Source of the DNA: Roseibium sp. MMSF_3412
Lineage (GTDB): Bacteria > Pseudomonadota > Alphaproteobacteria > Rhizobiales > Stappiaceae
DNA length: 64,000 nucleotides
Assembly: GCF_030733265.1 (NCBI RefSeq)
Contig: NZ_JASHJI010000004.1
Location: 62,001 to 126,000, forward strand
Direction of reading: 5' to 3'
Shown: piece by piece, positions 43,940 through 54,231 of the stretch
How the letters are laid out: every line of letters starts with the position of its first letter
Numbering within the stretch: position 1 is the first letter of the stretch
The notes under the pieces: generated by a model
What the model was told of the DNA's origin: nothing
What the model saw: the letters and a program-made list of their open reading frames with translations, nothing else
The model's database searches: none
Made by a program: the position numbers and the translations under genes

Positions 43940-45564
43940 AGTTCGGTCCCGTGCCGCTGGAAGACGCTGCCGGCTGCATCCTTGCACACAAGACGAACCT
44001 CCCGGACCGGGTCCTGAAGAAAGGTCATGTGCTGACAGCCGAGGATTGCCGCGCGCTTCTGCAGCACGGTCTGGAGACGGTTGTCGCGGCACGTCTTGAG
44101 GCCGGCGATATCGAAGAAGACGAGGCCGCCCGGCGTCTTGGGCTGGCGGCCAGGGGCGTGGCGGTCAGCGAAGACACAGCCTTTACCGGCCGCATGAACC
44201 TTTACGCAGACAGCGCAGGCATTCTGGTCGTCGACACGGACGCGGTGATCGCGGCAAACCGGATAGACCCGGCCATCACCTTCGCGACACTGCCGAACCA
44301 CTCGAAAGTGACGGCGGACCGCATGATCGCAACATCAAAGATCATCTCCTTCGCCGTTCCGGAAAAAGACCTGACACGCGCCGAGGCGGCGGTTCGCGGT
44401 GCCGTCCGGATTGTCCCGTTCAGGCCCCGGAAAGTCGGACTTGTCGCGACCTGCCTGCCGCATCTCAAGACAAAGACGATGGACAAGACACGGCGGGTTC
44501 TGGAAGACCGGCTGCGCCCAAGCGGAAGCAAGATTGTTGCCGAAGCACGCGTGCCGCACGATGAGCGGTCCGTGGCGACAGCGATGGCATCGCAATTGGC
44601 GGAGGGGGCGGATTTCCTTGTTCTGTTCGGCGCGTCAGCAGTGGTCGACAGACTTGATGTGCTTCCCGCAGCGGTCGATCTTGCAGGCGGCACTGTTGCC
44701 CATCTGGGCATGCCCGTCGATCCGGGCAATCTGCTCATGCTCGCGGAATTCAAGGGAGCACCCGTTCTGGGCGCACCGGGATGTGCGCGCAGTCCGAAGG
44801 AGAACGGCTTCGACTGGGTGCTCGACCGGTTGCTGGCAGGCGTTGACACCGGCCCGGACGACATTACCGCCATGGGCGTCGGAGGCCTGCTGATGGAAAT
44901 CGGGACCAGACCGCAACCGCGCGAAACGAAGCGGCAGGCACCTTCCGCCAAAGTGGCCGTCATCATTCTGGGTGCCGGAAAATCCACACGCATGGGTGGA
45001 CCGAACAAGCTGCTTGCGAGGCTGAAGGGCAAGTCACTCGTCAGACATGCCGGTGAGGCTGCGGCAGGCGTGACCCCTGCGCAGACGTTGCTGGTCACAG
45101 GCCACCTTGCCGACAAGGTGAGCGCCGAGGTTGCCGATCTCGATATCGTGCCCGTTTTCAATCCCGACTTCGAAGACGGCATGGCGAGTTCCATCAAGAC
45201 GGGGATGAAAGCACTCGCTCCCGACACGGATGCGGTGATCATTCTCCTCGGCGACATGCCGATGATCACCACAGCGAACCTTCGCGACATGATCGAGACC
45301 TATCGCGGCAATCCCAACGGTCTCATTGTCGCGGCGACCGCAGACGGCAAGCGGGGGAACCCCGTTCTCTGGGACAAGCGCTTTTTCCATGAACTGGCAA
45401 ATTTGCGGGGTGATATCGGTGCGAGACACATCATCGCGGAAAACCCCGGCTTTGTTGCCGAGGTGGAAATCGGTACATCCGCAAGACTGGATCTGGATAC
45501 ACCTGAAGCCCTGGAAAACGCGGGTGGATCATTCGCAGAGCAGCAGGATGCCGGCGAACGCTGA
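43936..45564 (+). CDS. Fusion of MoeA-like molybdopterin-binding domain and MocA-like nucleotidyltransferase
   Basis: A 542-residue two-domain protein. Residues 1-330 resemble a molybdopterin-binding (MoaB/MoeA-like) protein ('FGPVPLEDAAGCILAHKT', 'LVLFGASAVVDRLDVLPAAV', 'GAPVLGAPGCARSPKENGFDW'). Residues about 340-530 are an NTP transferase with signature 'VIILGAGKSTRMGGPNKLLA', 'LLGDMPMITTANLRDMI' and 'GKRGNPVLWD', as in MocA, which makes molybdopterin cytosine dinucleotide. It overlaps the XdhC gene by ATGA. It likely supplies the cofactor form used by xanthine dehydrogenase/CO dehydrogenase-type enzymes. The exact cofactor is inference. Confidence 0.85.
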   Translation: MKFGPVPLEDAAGCILAHKTNLPDRVLKKGHVLTAEDCRALLQHGLETVVAARLEAGDIEEDEAARRLGLAARGVAVSEDTAFTGRMNLYADSAGILVVDTDAVIAANRIDPAITFATLPNHSKVTADRMIATSKIISFAVPEKDLTRAEAAVRGAVRIVPFRPRKVGLVATCLPHLKTKTMDKTRRVLEDRLRPSGSKIVAEARVPHDERSVATAMASQLAEGADFLVLFGASAVVDRLDVLPAAVDLAGGTVAHLGMPVDPGNLLMLAEFKGAPVLGAPGCARSPKENGFDWVLDRLLAGVDTGPDDITAMGVGGLLMEIGTRPQPRETKRQAPSAKVAVIILGAGKSTRMGGPNKLLARLKGKSLVRHAGEAAAGVTPAQTLLVTGHLADKVSAEVADLDIVPVFNPDFEDGMASSIKTGMKALAPDTDAVIILLGDMPMITTANLRDMIETYRGNPNGLIVAATADGKRGNPVLWDKRFFHELANLRGDIGARHIIAENPGFVAEVEIGTSARLDLDTPEALENAGGSFAEQQDAGER

Positions 45565-45813
45565 AAACCACTAACTTAACGTTAATCTGCTATGCGCTGA
45601 ATGCAGGCCGGAAATGCCTGTTGCACTATTGCATTTTTGTGACATGCCGCTTATGTAAACCCTGCGCTCGCTGAAGGGAACCTTTCACGGGTTGGATGGG
45701 TTTGAACGTCCCGGGCGCTGGCAATATCCGAGATCTATCGAAAGCTGTTCGGATCCTCTCCTCCCGAGGATGCTCGAGCGCTTTTGTCGCTTGAACGAAA
45801 AGGAAAACAAAAA

Positions 45814-46023
45814 ATGGCTGACTTGTCTCTTCCGCGTCCTGGCTGCTGCAAATGGGCCGAAGGTGATGCAGGCAACTACACGTTCCCGTGCAACAACCGC
45901 GTCGAAGCCGGCGTGTCCTATTGCACCGAGCATAGCGCAATCGTTTATATTCCGCCGGAAGAGCGTCGCCGTAACCGGTCTTCGGGTGGAGGCATGAGCC
46001 TGTCTTTCCGTCGCGCGGCCTGA
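45814..46023 (+). CDS. Small Cys-rich protein resembling the GcrA C-terminal domain
   Basis: A 69-residue protein. 'GCCKWAEGDAGNYTFPCNNR' and 'GVSYCTEHSAIVY' give a C-C-x-W...P-C...Y-C-x-x-H pattern like the C-terminal part of the alphaproteobacterial cell-cycle regulator GcrA, followed by a basic tail (EERRRNRSSGGG). The N-terminal helix-turn-helix of GcrA is missing. AAGGA lies about nine bases before ATG 45814; an in-frame ATG at 45784 has no good site. A strong terminator follows, so it is a monocistronic gene. The function is unknown and the resemblance is by eye. Confidence 0.7.
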   Translation: MADLSLPRPGCCKWAEGDAGNYTFPCNNRVEAGVSYCTEHSAIVYIPPEERRRNRSSGGGMSLSFRRAA

Positions 46024-46075
46024 TCCGAAGGGCTCGCCGCGAACGCAGCCCAGGCTGCGCGTCACACGCTTTCAG

Positions 46076-46101
46076 AACCCGGCTTCACGCCGGGTTTTTT
46101 G
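46076..46101 (+). terminator. Rho-independent terminator
   Basis: AACCCGGC pairs with GCCGGGTT around a 5-base loop, followed by six T residues, 53 bases after the small Cys-rich gene. Confidence 0.88.
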
Positions 46102-46414
46102 TTGCCTGCTTCAGGGAGGCAGTGCATGCATGACCGGCAAGTCGATCAAACCGCCGTACAGTTCGCCGCCATGACCGTTGAAAAATTGGCTTCTGACGCG
46201 AATGCACGCAAAACCGGGGCAACAAGCCGCAAGCAAAGACCCTTGTCAAAACTAATTATGTCCTGACAGTTTCTTTACGAAGCCATGCAACTATTTGTCT
46301 TTTTTACACAGCGAGATTTCAATTTTGAGTTTATTGCGTATATGTTGAAATTAAAACGATAATATTTCCCGGGCAGAGGCCAATACAACTTTAAATTTGG
46401 AGTCCTTGCCGAAT
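46102..46414. other. AT-rich upstream region of the first diguanylate cyclase gene
   Basis: About 313 bases without a gene. From about 46240 onward the sequence is distinctly AT-rich compared with its surroundings (runs such as TTTTTTACAC and AAATTAAAACGATAATATTT). It probably contains the promoter. I see no specific regulator site. Confidence 0.6.
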
Positions 46415-48637
46415 ATGGAGCTCGCACAGGCTCAAATTGAAGAAGAAAGACTTGACGCCCTGCGCCGGCTTGCGATTTTTCGCTCGGAACGACAGCCGGA
46501 ATTCGATGCTGTGGTCTCGAATGTGGCGCATCTGCTTGCCTGTCCCATGTCCGTGGTCTCCATCGTCCATGAAGACGACATCTGGTTCAAGGCGGCATTC
46601 GGTCTCGGCGCGACCGAGGTGCCGCGCGAGAACTCCTTTTGCGGCCAGACCATCTTGTCCGACGACGTCGTGGTCGTTCCGGACGCAACTCTGGATGAAC
46701 GGTTCAAGGACATTCCTCTCGTGACCGGAGATTTCGGGGCACGCTTTTATCTCGGATGCCCCGTGAAGGTGGACGGCAGGCACCGCGTCGCCACCATCTG
46801 CGTGATGGACACGAAGCCGCATTCGGTCAGCGAGACTGATATTGAGCATATCAAAAATGCGGCCCGGGTCATTGAGGGCCTCGTCAAGGCCCGCAAAACG
46901 GAGATCGAACTGCGCGAAGCGCTGACGCACGCCAGAACCGATCGCCACCTGAACGGATCCGGCGACCTGCAGGAGACCGAGTTTCTGGCCCGGACAACGT
47001 TCGAGGCGTCCCGGGACGGTATCCTGTTTCTGGATTCCTCCGGGCGGATCCGATCTTTCAATCCTGCTGCTGCGCGGTTGCTCGAATGCTCCGAGACAAC
47101 GCTCGCGAACGCCAGCGTTCATGACCTCCGGCACGGCCTTCAGGACGTAGTTTCGCCCGACGGATCTCTGGTGGACCCGCTTGTCCTGGCAGTGAGCGCA
47201 CCGGACAGCATTCAGGACAGGGAGGTCCGCCTGACAAGCTTGCAGACCGGCCAGGAAAAGTGGCTTCGGTTCGGCGTCAAACAGGTCAATGGCCATGACG
47301 GCGTGGTTCTTTCGCTGACGGACATCACGAGCGACAGGCGGCAGGCAGACACACTGCAGGCGTTTTTCGACAATTTCCCAGGCGGGCTGGTTCACTACAA
47401 CAGCCAGCTGCAGCTGACCTACTGGAACGAAGAGTTCGAGCGGCTCTTGAACATGCCGCGCATGTTCCTGGAGCAGCGGCCGAACCTGAAACAGGTGATC
47501 CGTTTTCTTGCCGACCGGGGTGACTACGGACCGGGTGATCCGGGCGAAATTGCCGCCGATCGCCTTGAGCGATACGGCGCGGGCGGCCAGCATGCCTATG
47601 AACGCCGGACCCGCGAAGGCAAGGTTCTGGAAGTCCGCGGCACGCCCCTTCCCGGAGGCGGAAACGTCTCCAGTTTCCTGGACATCACCGCGCGCAAGGA
47701 AATGGAGGGCATGCTTGTCGACAAGGAGCAATTCGCAAGAAGCAGGCTTGATGAACTTGAAGCCATCATCGCGAATATGCGCCAGGGTGTCAGCGTGTTC
47801 GACGACCAGGGACGGATCAAGCTCTGGAACCGCCATTTTCTTGAACTGTTCGGCAAGTCGGATGGAGAGATCAAGCGGGGCATGAGCCTGGTTGAGGTTC
47901 TGGAGCTGGAAAAACAACGGGGCGAATTCAAAGAAGACCCGGTCGCCTTCGATGCGGCGCTGCGCCGCCAGCTGGACGCCGGTGAGGTTGTCAAAGCCAA
48001 ATTCAAACACGTCAACGGCACAATCATCGGCATTGTGCGCACGCCCCTGCCCGATGGTGGCTGGGTCGGAACCTACGAGGACATCACCTCGCGGGAGATG
48101 GCGACGGAGAAAATCACCTATGCCGCCCATCACGACACGCTGACCGGTCTGGCCAACCGGACGCTGTTCAATCTCAAGCTCGAAGACGCAATTACAAAGG
48201 CGGTGCATTTCGGTGAAACGAGCGATCTGCTGATGATCGACCTGGATGACTTCAAGCCGGTCAACGACACCTATGGCCACGATGCCGGAGACACCCTGCT
48301 GCGCCGGGCCGCGAGCCGCCTCAAGGACTGCGTGCGCTCCAAGGACACGGTCGCCCGGCTCGGCGGTGACGAATTTGCCATCATCACGCGCAATTCGCCG
48401 GAAGGGCATGAACGGGTCTGCGCCATTGCAAGGCGGATCGTCGAGGCGCTGATGAAGCCCTACGAGATCAACGGCAACACGATAAAGGTCAGCGCAAGCG
48501 TCGGCATCACCGCGATTTCAAGCGCCGAAAAAAGCGCCAATGCGATCCTCAAGAAGGCGGATATCGCCCTTTACGCGGTCAAGAATGAAGGCCGGAACGG
48601 GTACAGGCATTTCGACGATCTGCCTCAGGAAACCTGA
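46415..48637 (+). CDS. GAF-PAS-GGDEF diguanylate cyclase
   Basis: A 740-residue soluble signalling protein. N-terminal GAF domain (about 15-165, 'FDAVVSNVAHLLACPMSVVSIVHEDDIWFKA'), a PAS domain (about 195-300), two PAS-7-type domains (about 310-430 and 440-555) and a C-terminal GGDEF (about 565-735) that should make cyclic di-GMP. The catalytic GGDEF is at 650-654 and the inhibitory I-site R-S-K-D precedes it at 641-644, both intact. No transmembrane segment is seen. ATG at 46415 is preferred, although TTG at 46397 and 46406 are possible. The next gene is a larger paralogue. Confidence 0.9.
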   Translation: MELAQAQIEEERLDALRRLAIFRSERQPEFDAVVSNVAHLLACPMSVVSIVHEDDIWFKAAFGLGATEVPRENSFCGQTILSDDVVVVPDATLDERFKDIPLVTGDFGARFYLGCPVKVDGRHRVATICVMDTKPHSVSETDIEHIKNAARVIEGLVKARKTEIELREALTHARTDRHLNGSGDLQETEFLARTTFEASRDGILFLDSSGRIRSFNPAAARLLECSETTLANASVHDLRHGLQDVVSPDGSLVDPLVLAVSAPDSIQDREVRLTSLQTGQEKWLRFGVKQVNGHDGVVLSLTDITSDRRQADTLQAFFDNFPGGLVHYNSQLQLTYWNEEFERLLNMPRMFLEQRPNLKQVIRFLADRGDYGPGDPGEIAADRLERYGAGGQHAYERRTREGKVLEVRGTPLPGGGNVSSFLDITARKEMEGMLVDKEQFARSRLDELEAIIANMRQGVSVFDDQGRIKLWNRHFLELFGKSDGEIKRGMSLVEVLELEKQRGEFKEDPVAFDAALRRQLDAGEVVKAKFKHVNGTIIGIVRTPLPDGGWVGTYEDITSREMATEKITYAAHHDTLTGLANRTLFNLKLEDAITKAVHFGETSDLLMIDLDDFKPVNDTYGHDAGDTLLRRAASRLKDCVRSKDTVARLGGDEFAIITRNSPEGHERVCAIARRIVEALMKPYEINGNTIKVSASVGITAISSAEKSANAILKKADIALYAVKNEGRNGYRHFDDLPQET

Positions 48638-48824
48638 TTGAACCGTTGCTCTGCACCTGATCATGCGAAGACGGTCACCTTAGATCGCCGCCTCAACGGC
48701 TCTGACCTAACGTAAATTTTACCGCGTCACACCTTCGAACTTAATCTTTTGTTGCATTTGTTGCCGCACACTCAGCGCTGATCCAAGCGGCGGGCTTGGG
48801 ACTGACCCACCAGCGAAACGCAGC

Positions 48825-51800
48825 ATGACCACGGCAAAGGAAACAACGGAAACGGAGCGTTTGAAAGCGCTGGAAGAGCTTCAGATCATGGGATCTGAGC
48901 GGCTGCCGGAATTCGACGCGGTTGTGGACGCCGTTGCCGTCATATTCAATTGCCCGATCGCTCTTGTCTCCCTTGTCGGGGAAGAGGAACAGTGGTTCAA
49001 GGCCCGCTGCGGGCTCGATGTCGACGGCACTGCCCGTGATGTGTCTTTCTGTCAGCATGCAATCCAGTCCGATGACCTGTTTGTCATTCCCGACGCGCTT
49101 GAAGACCCGAGATTTAAAGACAATCCGCTGGTTACGGGCGCGCCTCATATCCGCTTCTACGCCGGTTATCCGCTCTCGATCGATGGAAAAAACAGACTTG
49201 GCACGCTCTGCGTCATAGATCGCGAGCCACAAGACCCGACCGCTCAGCAACTGGAGCAGTTGCGCCGGCTCGGCAAGGTGGTCGAAGGCTTGATCTCGGC
49301 CCATCAGTTGCGCTGCGAGAAGGAAGCCGCCTTGAGCGAAGCTTCCCGAGAACACGAACGTGCGGTTCTTGAGAGTGACCTTCTGGAAGAGGTGACGTCT
49401 GTCTCTGGGGTTGGAGGATGGGAACTCTGCCTTGCAACCAACACTCTGACCTGGACTGAAAAGACCAAGGAAATCCATGAAGTCCCGGCCGATTTCAAGC
49501 CAACGGTCGACTTCGCCCTGTCCTTCTATCCTCCCGACAGCCGTGCGATGGTCTCCGCTTCGGTGCAGGACGCAATTGAAAACGGTGTCTCCTGGGACGT
49601 GGAAGTGCCCTTCGTCACGGCCAAGGGCCGCGATATCTGGGTGCGGGCCGTCGGCCGGCCAATCCTGAAGGACGGTGAAGTCATCCGGCTGGTCGGCGCC
49701 TTTCAGGACATCACCGCCAGGAAAGAAACCGAGCAGACGGTTCTCTATTCTGAAGCGCTGAAACGGGCCACCTTGCAGACGCTCTCGGAAGGCGTTGTCG
49801 TGGTCAGCAGATCCGGGCGGATACAGACCATCAACGCGGCCGGGGCCGGGCTTCTCGGCTTCGAGGTCGAAGAGATCAAAGGCGTCCGCTTCCAGGACCT
49901 TGGCCTGCAGTTTATCGGTAACGACAATCTGTCCATCGCACCGGAGGTTCTCGCACGAGACGTGCTCGACACCGCCACGAAGGTTGATGGCATGGTCGTT
50001 CAAGTCAAGCGACGGAGCGATCCGGCAGGCAGATGGCTGAGCATCAATGCCGCGCCTATCGACGATGCCAACGAGTTCGGTCTTGACGGTGTGGTGCTCT
50101 CGCTAACGGACATCACGGAAACGAAACGCCAGGGGGATACGCTCCAGGCCGTCTTCAACAATTTTCCGGGCGGTATGGTTCACTTTGACGAGACGTTGCA
50201 CCTTGCCAACTACAACGACACTTTTCAGAAAACGTTCGAACTGCCCGAGGATTTACTCGCACGGCGCCCGCACCTGAAAGAGACGATGATGCACGCCGTT
50301 CGGCAGGAGCATCAGGACGACGGCAATCACGAAAAGATCGTCGAAGGCAGATTCAATCCCTTCATGAGCGGCAAACCCGAACAAATGGAGCGGGTCACCG
50401 CAGACGGAACCGTTCTGGATGTCCGGTCAATGCCGCTGCCGAATGGCGGGATCGTGTTCAGCCTCATGGACATCTCGGAACGCAAACAGCGTGAACTCAT
50501 CATTCGCCAGGCGGAAGCGGTACAACGGACAACGCTTGATGCGGTCAGTGAAGGCATTCTCCTGCTGTCGCATGACGGGACGATCGAAACAGCCAATCCG
50601 ATGGCGGAAAAGCTGCTGGGATATCAGGGCAGACGCCTCGTCGGCCTGCAGATCGATGAGCTCGACCACTCACTTGAATGCGCAGAACTCGGCGTCATCG
50701 GCGATGACGATCCGCTTGCACTGGCCATCCAGGATCCCGATGCCGTTACCGACCTTGTCGCAAGCCTCAACACGTCGGCCACGGGACGCGCAACATGGCT
50801 TCGCGTGAATGCGCGGCCGATAGACAGTCAGGGCGAGCATGGTCTGGACGGGATCGTCGTTTCGCTTGCAGACATCACGGAAACCAAGGAACAGGCCGAC
50901 ACGCTACAGGCCATTTTCGATAATTTTCCAGGCGGCTTCGCCCATTACGACGAACACTTCCAGCTGGGCTCTGCAAACACCGAGTTCGCCAGGCTGCTTG
51001 GCTATCGGCAGGATTTCGTCGATCAGAAGCTGCATCTTCTCGATTACCTGAAGCACAACGCGGAACGCGGTGACTATGGCGACGGTGACCCCGAGCAACT
51101 CGCACTGGAAGTCTTCAAATCGTACGACCGCAACAAGCCGCACAGCTACGTTCGCAGCGCAGCCGACGGGACGTTCCTGGAGATCCGGGGAACACCACTT
51201 CCCTCCGGAGGCTTTATCTACAACTTCTTCGACGTCACGGACCGGAAGAAGCTGGAAGAGCAGCTGGCCGAAAACGAGCGCGGCGCGCGGCTCAGGTCGC
51301 AGGAACTCGAGGCGATCCTTGCCAACATGCGTCAGGGTGTCAGCGTCTTTGACGCGAACGGCCGGCTCAAGCTCTGGAACAAGCAATATATCGAAATCTT
51401 CGGCAAACCGGAGGGCGACGTTCGCGAAGGCGTCACCCTGCTGGAACTGATCGAAGCGGAAAAGATCCGGGGCGAGTTCGAAGGCGACGTGCTCGAGCAT
51501 GTCAGAGACCTGCTGATCCGTCTTTCTTCAGGTGAAGTGGTGCGGTCCAAGTTCAAGCATCCAAGCGGCAAATTCATCAGCGCGGTTCACGCGCCGCTTC
51601 CCGGCGGCGGATGGATCGGCACGCATGAGGACGTCACAATCAGCGAACTTGCGGTCCAGAAGATCGAATATGCCGCGCATCACGATACGCTGACCGGACT
51701 GGCCAACAGGACACTGTTCAATGCGACGCTGGATGAAACCCTGCGTGCCCTGGACGATGACACGCAGAGCATTCTCATGCTTCTCGACCTCGACAAGTTC

Positions 51801-52190
51801 AAGCCGGTCAATGACACCTACGGTCACGACGCGGGTGATTCGCTCCTGAGGCAGGTCGGGGAAAGGCTGAAATCCTGTGTCAGGTCGACAGATCTTGTCG
51901 CCCGGCTCGGCGGCGACGAATTCGGCATCATTCTCAACCGCTCGGACCGGAAGGTCGCGGAAGTGATCGCGAGCCGCATCGTGCACAAGCTTCAGGTGCC
52001 CTTCAATATCAACGATCTTTCAATCAGGATCGGTGTCAGCGTCGGGCTTTCGCCGGTCTATGCCGACTGCGACGATGTCAGCACCATTATCAAGAACGCG
52101 GATATCGCGCTTTATGATGTGAAGAACAGCGGCAGAAACGCCTTCAAGTATCTGGAGCCGGGTGCGGCGGACAGCGTGGCTGCCAACTGA
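48825..52190 (+). CDS. GAF-multi-PAS-GGDEF diguanylate cyclase
   Basis: A 1121-residue soluble signalling protein. It has GAF (about 12-165), a PAS-3-type domain (about 190-300), then two tandem copies of a PAS + PAS-7 unit (about 310-555 and 565-800), another PAS-7 (about 810-935) and GGDEF (about 945-1110). The catalytic GGDEF at 1029-1033 and the I-site R-S-T-D at 1020-1023 are intact. It is paralogous to the preceding gene; both share 'AHHDTLTGLANRTLFN' and 'VNDTYGHDAGD'. It probably adjusts cyclic di-GMP in response to several cytoplasmic signals. It is convergent with a chemoreceptor gene, with a hairpin between. Confidence 0.9.
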   Translation: MTTAKETTETERLKALEELQIMGSERLPEFDAVVDAVAVIFNCPIALVSLVGEEEQWFKARCGLDVDGTARDVSFCQHAIQSDDLFVIPDALEDPRFKDNPLVTGAPHIRFYAGYPLSIDGKNRLGTLCVIDREPQDPTAQQLEQLRRLGKVVEGLISAHQLRCEKEAALSEASREHERAVLESDLLEEVTSVSGVGGWELCLATNTLTWTEKTKEIHEVPADFKPTVDFALSFYPPDSRAMVSASVQDAIENGVSWDVEVPFVTAKGRDIWVRAVGRPILKDGEVIRLVGAFQDITARKETEQTVLYSEALKRATLQTLSEGVVVVSRSGRIQTINAAGAGLLGFEVEEIKGVRFQDLGLQFIGNDNLSIAPEVLARDVLDTATKVDGMVVQVKRRSDPAGRWLSINAAPIDDANEFGLDGVVLSLTDITETKRQGDTLQAVFNNFPGGMVHFDETLHLANYNDTFQKTFELPEDLLARRPHLKETMMHAVRQEHQDDGNHEKIVEGRFNPFMSGKPEQMERVTADGTVLDVRSMPLPNGGIVFSLMDISERKQRELIIRQAEAVQRTTLDAVSEGILLLSHDGTIETANPMAEKLLGYQGRRLVGLQIDELDHSLECAELGVIGDDDPLALAIQDPDAVTDLVASLNTSATGRATWLRVNARPIDSQGEHGLDGIVVSLADITETKEQADTLQAIFDNFPGGFAHYDEHFQLGSANTEFARLLGYRQDFVDQKLHLLDYLKHNAERGDYGDGDPEQLALEVFKSYDRNKPHSYVRSAADGTFLEIRGTPLPSGGFIYNFFDVTDRKKLEEQLAENERGARLRSQELEAILANMRQGVSVFDANGRLKLWNKQYIEIFGKPEGDVREGVTLLELIEAEKIRGEFEGDVLEHVRDLLIRLSSGEVVRSKFKHPSGKFISAVHAPLPGGGWIGTHEDVTISELAVQKIEYAAHHDTLTGLANRTLFNATLDETLRALDDDTQSILMLLDLDKFKPVNDTYGHDAGDSLLRQVGERLKSCVRSTDLVARLGGDEFGIILNRSDRKVAEVIASRIVHKLQVPFNINDLSIRIGVSVGLSPVYADCDDVSTIIKNADIALYDVKNSGRNAFKYLEPGAADSVAAN

Positions 52191-52219
52191 TCCGGGAACA
52201 GACCTGCCCTTCCCGGATC
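52189..52219. terminator. Hairpin between convergent genes
   Basis: GATCCGGGA pairs with TCCCGGATC around a 13-base loop, starting at the stop of the diguanylate cyclase gene and before the chemoreceptor stop. There is no T run, so a terminator role is tentative. Confidence 0.5.
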
Positions 52220-52236
52220 CTTCATGATTACCGGAC

Positions 52237-54231
52237 CTATGCCGCCTTTACCGTTGAGAGAAATCTCTCGATGACGATATGCATCTCTTCAGACTGCTTC
52301 GACAAGGTCTCCGCCGCCGCAACCACCGTTCCTGCCGCCCTGTCCGTCTCCGCAGCCGCCTCGGACACCTGGACGATGCTCTGACTGACTTCGGCTGTGC
52401 CCTGGGAGGCCTGATCAACGCTCTGGGATATCTCGGCGGTCGCATCTGTCTGCTGTTCGACGGCGGTCGCGATCGAATTCGCTACCGTGTTTATTTCCTC
52501 GATCGTCGTGGCAATGTTCTGAATACCGTCGACAGCCTCGCGTGTTTCCGACTGGATTGCGGAGATCTTGGAAGAAATTTCCTCCGTTGCCTTGCCGGTC
52601 TGGCTTGCCAGTTCCTTTACCTCGGCCGCCACCACGGCAAAGCCTTTGCCCGCTTCACCGGCGCGTGCCGCCTCGATGGTCGCGTTGAGCGCAAGCAGAT
52701 TGGTCTGCTCGGCAATTGTGGAAATCAGGGAGATCACCTCGCCGATGTCTTCGGCGACATTGGCCAGCCCGGCAATCTGCCGGTTGGTGCGTTCGGCATC
52801 GTCGGTGGCCTTTTGTGCAATAGCAGCGGAATGCCCGACCTGGCTGGTTACGCCGTTGAGTGATACCGACAGTTCCTCAGCAGCCGCGGCGACCGTCTGC
52901 ACATTGGTCGTCGCTTCCTCGGCAGCGCTGGCGACCATGGTCGCCTGTCCGTTGGTGCCGCGTGCTGTCTCCGTCATTGTGGAGGCTGTGTTTTGAAGGT
53001 TGCCGGTGGCAGAGGTGATCGTGTCCAGCATCTGTTTGACCGATTGCTCGAACTCGACAACCGCTTCTGAAACCCTGATGTTTCGAGCCTCACGGCGCGC
53101 CATCTCTTCCTGTTGTTCCTCTTCAAGCCGCAACCGCTCGACAACACCATCCCGGAAGCCCGCAACGGATTTCGCCACGACACCGATCTCGTCCTTGCGC
53201 CGTGCCTCGGCAAACGCAACCTCGGTGTTGCCGGAGGCCAGTTGCTGCGCATCGTCGACAAGCATGGACAGCGGTTTCGTGATGGCCCTGGCGATCACGA
53301 ACGCAAGACCGATGGCGAGGAAAAACGTGATCGCGCAGGCGATACCGATCTGCCACATGGCACCGTTCAGATAGGACTGGGTTTGGGAAGCGATAAGCCC
53401 GGCGTCCACGCCCGCGCTTTCCTTCATGAGTGTTGCCTGGCGGCTGATCTCCGCGCCCTTGGCAAGGAGCGAATCGTCCCTGATCGCATTGCGCTCCCAG
53501 ATAACGTCCCGGACGCGCCGCGCCGCCTCGAGATACGCGCCGATCATCGGTTCGATCTCAGCCAGAATTTCTCTGCGCCGCGGGTTTTCCACGCTCTCAT
53601 CCAGCGCTTTGAACCTGTCCGAGAAGGCCGCAAAACTCTGTTCAAGCCGGTCGAAGTCAGCGGCCTCGTTCGATGCCAGGAACTTCATCATGTAAAGGCG
53701 ACCGAGCAGGAGGTTTTCCTGCGCCTGCGCCGCGAAGTTTGCCGTTACCGGATCATTGTCTTCCGTCGCAGTGCGATTGATCTCACTGATCAGTTTGCGC
53801 ACCTGCGGTCCGATCGCATCGAGCTTGGTTCTGACCAGAAGATCGCGCTCGTCATAAAGGGTCGATACCGCAGACAGCGCCGTTTCAAACGACCCGATTT
53901 CAGCGATGATGATATCCCTGTTGCGGACACGCTCAGGCTTGGCGATTTCTTGCCTGGCGACTTCGCCACCCGCCTTGACCTGATTGATGAAGTCCTGTGC
54001 CTCGTCCTTGTCTTCGGCGGACCGCGTAGTGATGTATCGCAACGTTGCACGCACCGCCTTGGCCATGTCCGCATTCAGTTCGGACGCCAGCAGTGCGTCT
54101 TCACTCATATCCGCGAGGTCCGCGACCGCGCGGGAAGAGGCGTTGAACTGATACAGGGAAAAAACACCGAAAAAAGCCAGGAAACAGGCGACAATGCCGA
54201 ACCCCAGCAGCACTCTAATCTTGACGCTCAT
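52237..54231 (-). CDS. Methyl-accepting chemotaxis protein
   Basis: A 664-residue chemoreceptor. First transmembrane helix about 7-27, a long helical periplasmic ligand domain (about 28-295, perhaps HBM-like), second helix (about 297-317), a HAMP linker, and the cytoplasmic signalling coiled coil whose hairpin tip reads '[30 protein letters not shown]', the invariant region that binds CheA and CheW. Ligand unknown. It stands alone, separated from other chemotaxis genes, next to two diguanylate cyclases that also act on motility choices. The upstream region is AT-rich. Confidence 0.94.
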   Translation of the reverse strand: MSVKIRVLLGFGIVACFLAFFGVFSLYQFNASSRAVADLADMSEDALLASELNADMAKAVRATLRYITTRSAEDKDEAQDFINQVKAGGEVARQEIAKPERVRNRDIIIAEIGSFETALSAVSTLYDERDLLVRTKLDAIGPQVRKLISEINRTATEDNDPVTANFAAQAQENLLLGRLYMMKFLASNEAADFDRLEQSFAAFSDRFKALDESVENPRRREILAEIEPMIGAYLEAARRVRDVIWERNAIRDDSLLAKGAEISRQATLMKESAGVDAGLIASQTQSYLNGAMWQIGIACAITFFLAIGLAFVIARAITKPLSMLVDDAQQLASGNTEVAFAEARRKDEIGVVAKSVAGFRDGVVERLRLEEEQQEEMARREARNIRVSEAVVEFEQSVKQMLDTITSATGNLQNTASTMTETARGTNGQATMVASAAEEATTNVQTVAAAAEELSVSLNGVTSQVGHSAAIAQKATDDAERTNRQIAGLANVAEDIGEVISLISTIAEQTNLLALNATIEAARAGEAGKGFAVVAAEVKELASQTGKATEEISSKISAIQSETREAVDGIQNIATTIEEINTVANSIATAVEQQTDATAEISQSVDQASQGTAEVSQSIVQVSEAAAETDRAAGTVVAAAETLSKQSEEMHIVIERFLSTVKAA

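Noticed and set aside
46391-48409. A 672-codon minus-strand frame opposite the first diguanylate cyclase
   Set aside because: The plus-strand frame has clear GAF, PAS and GGDEF domains. The antisense frame shows none and is typical of GC-rich shadow frames.
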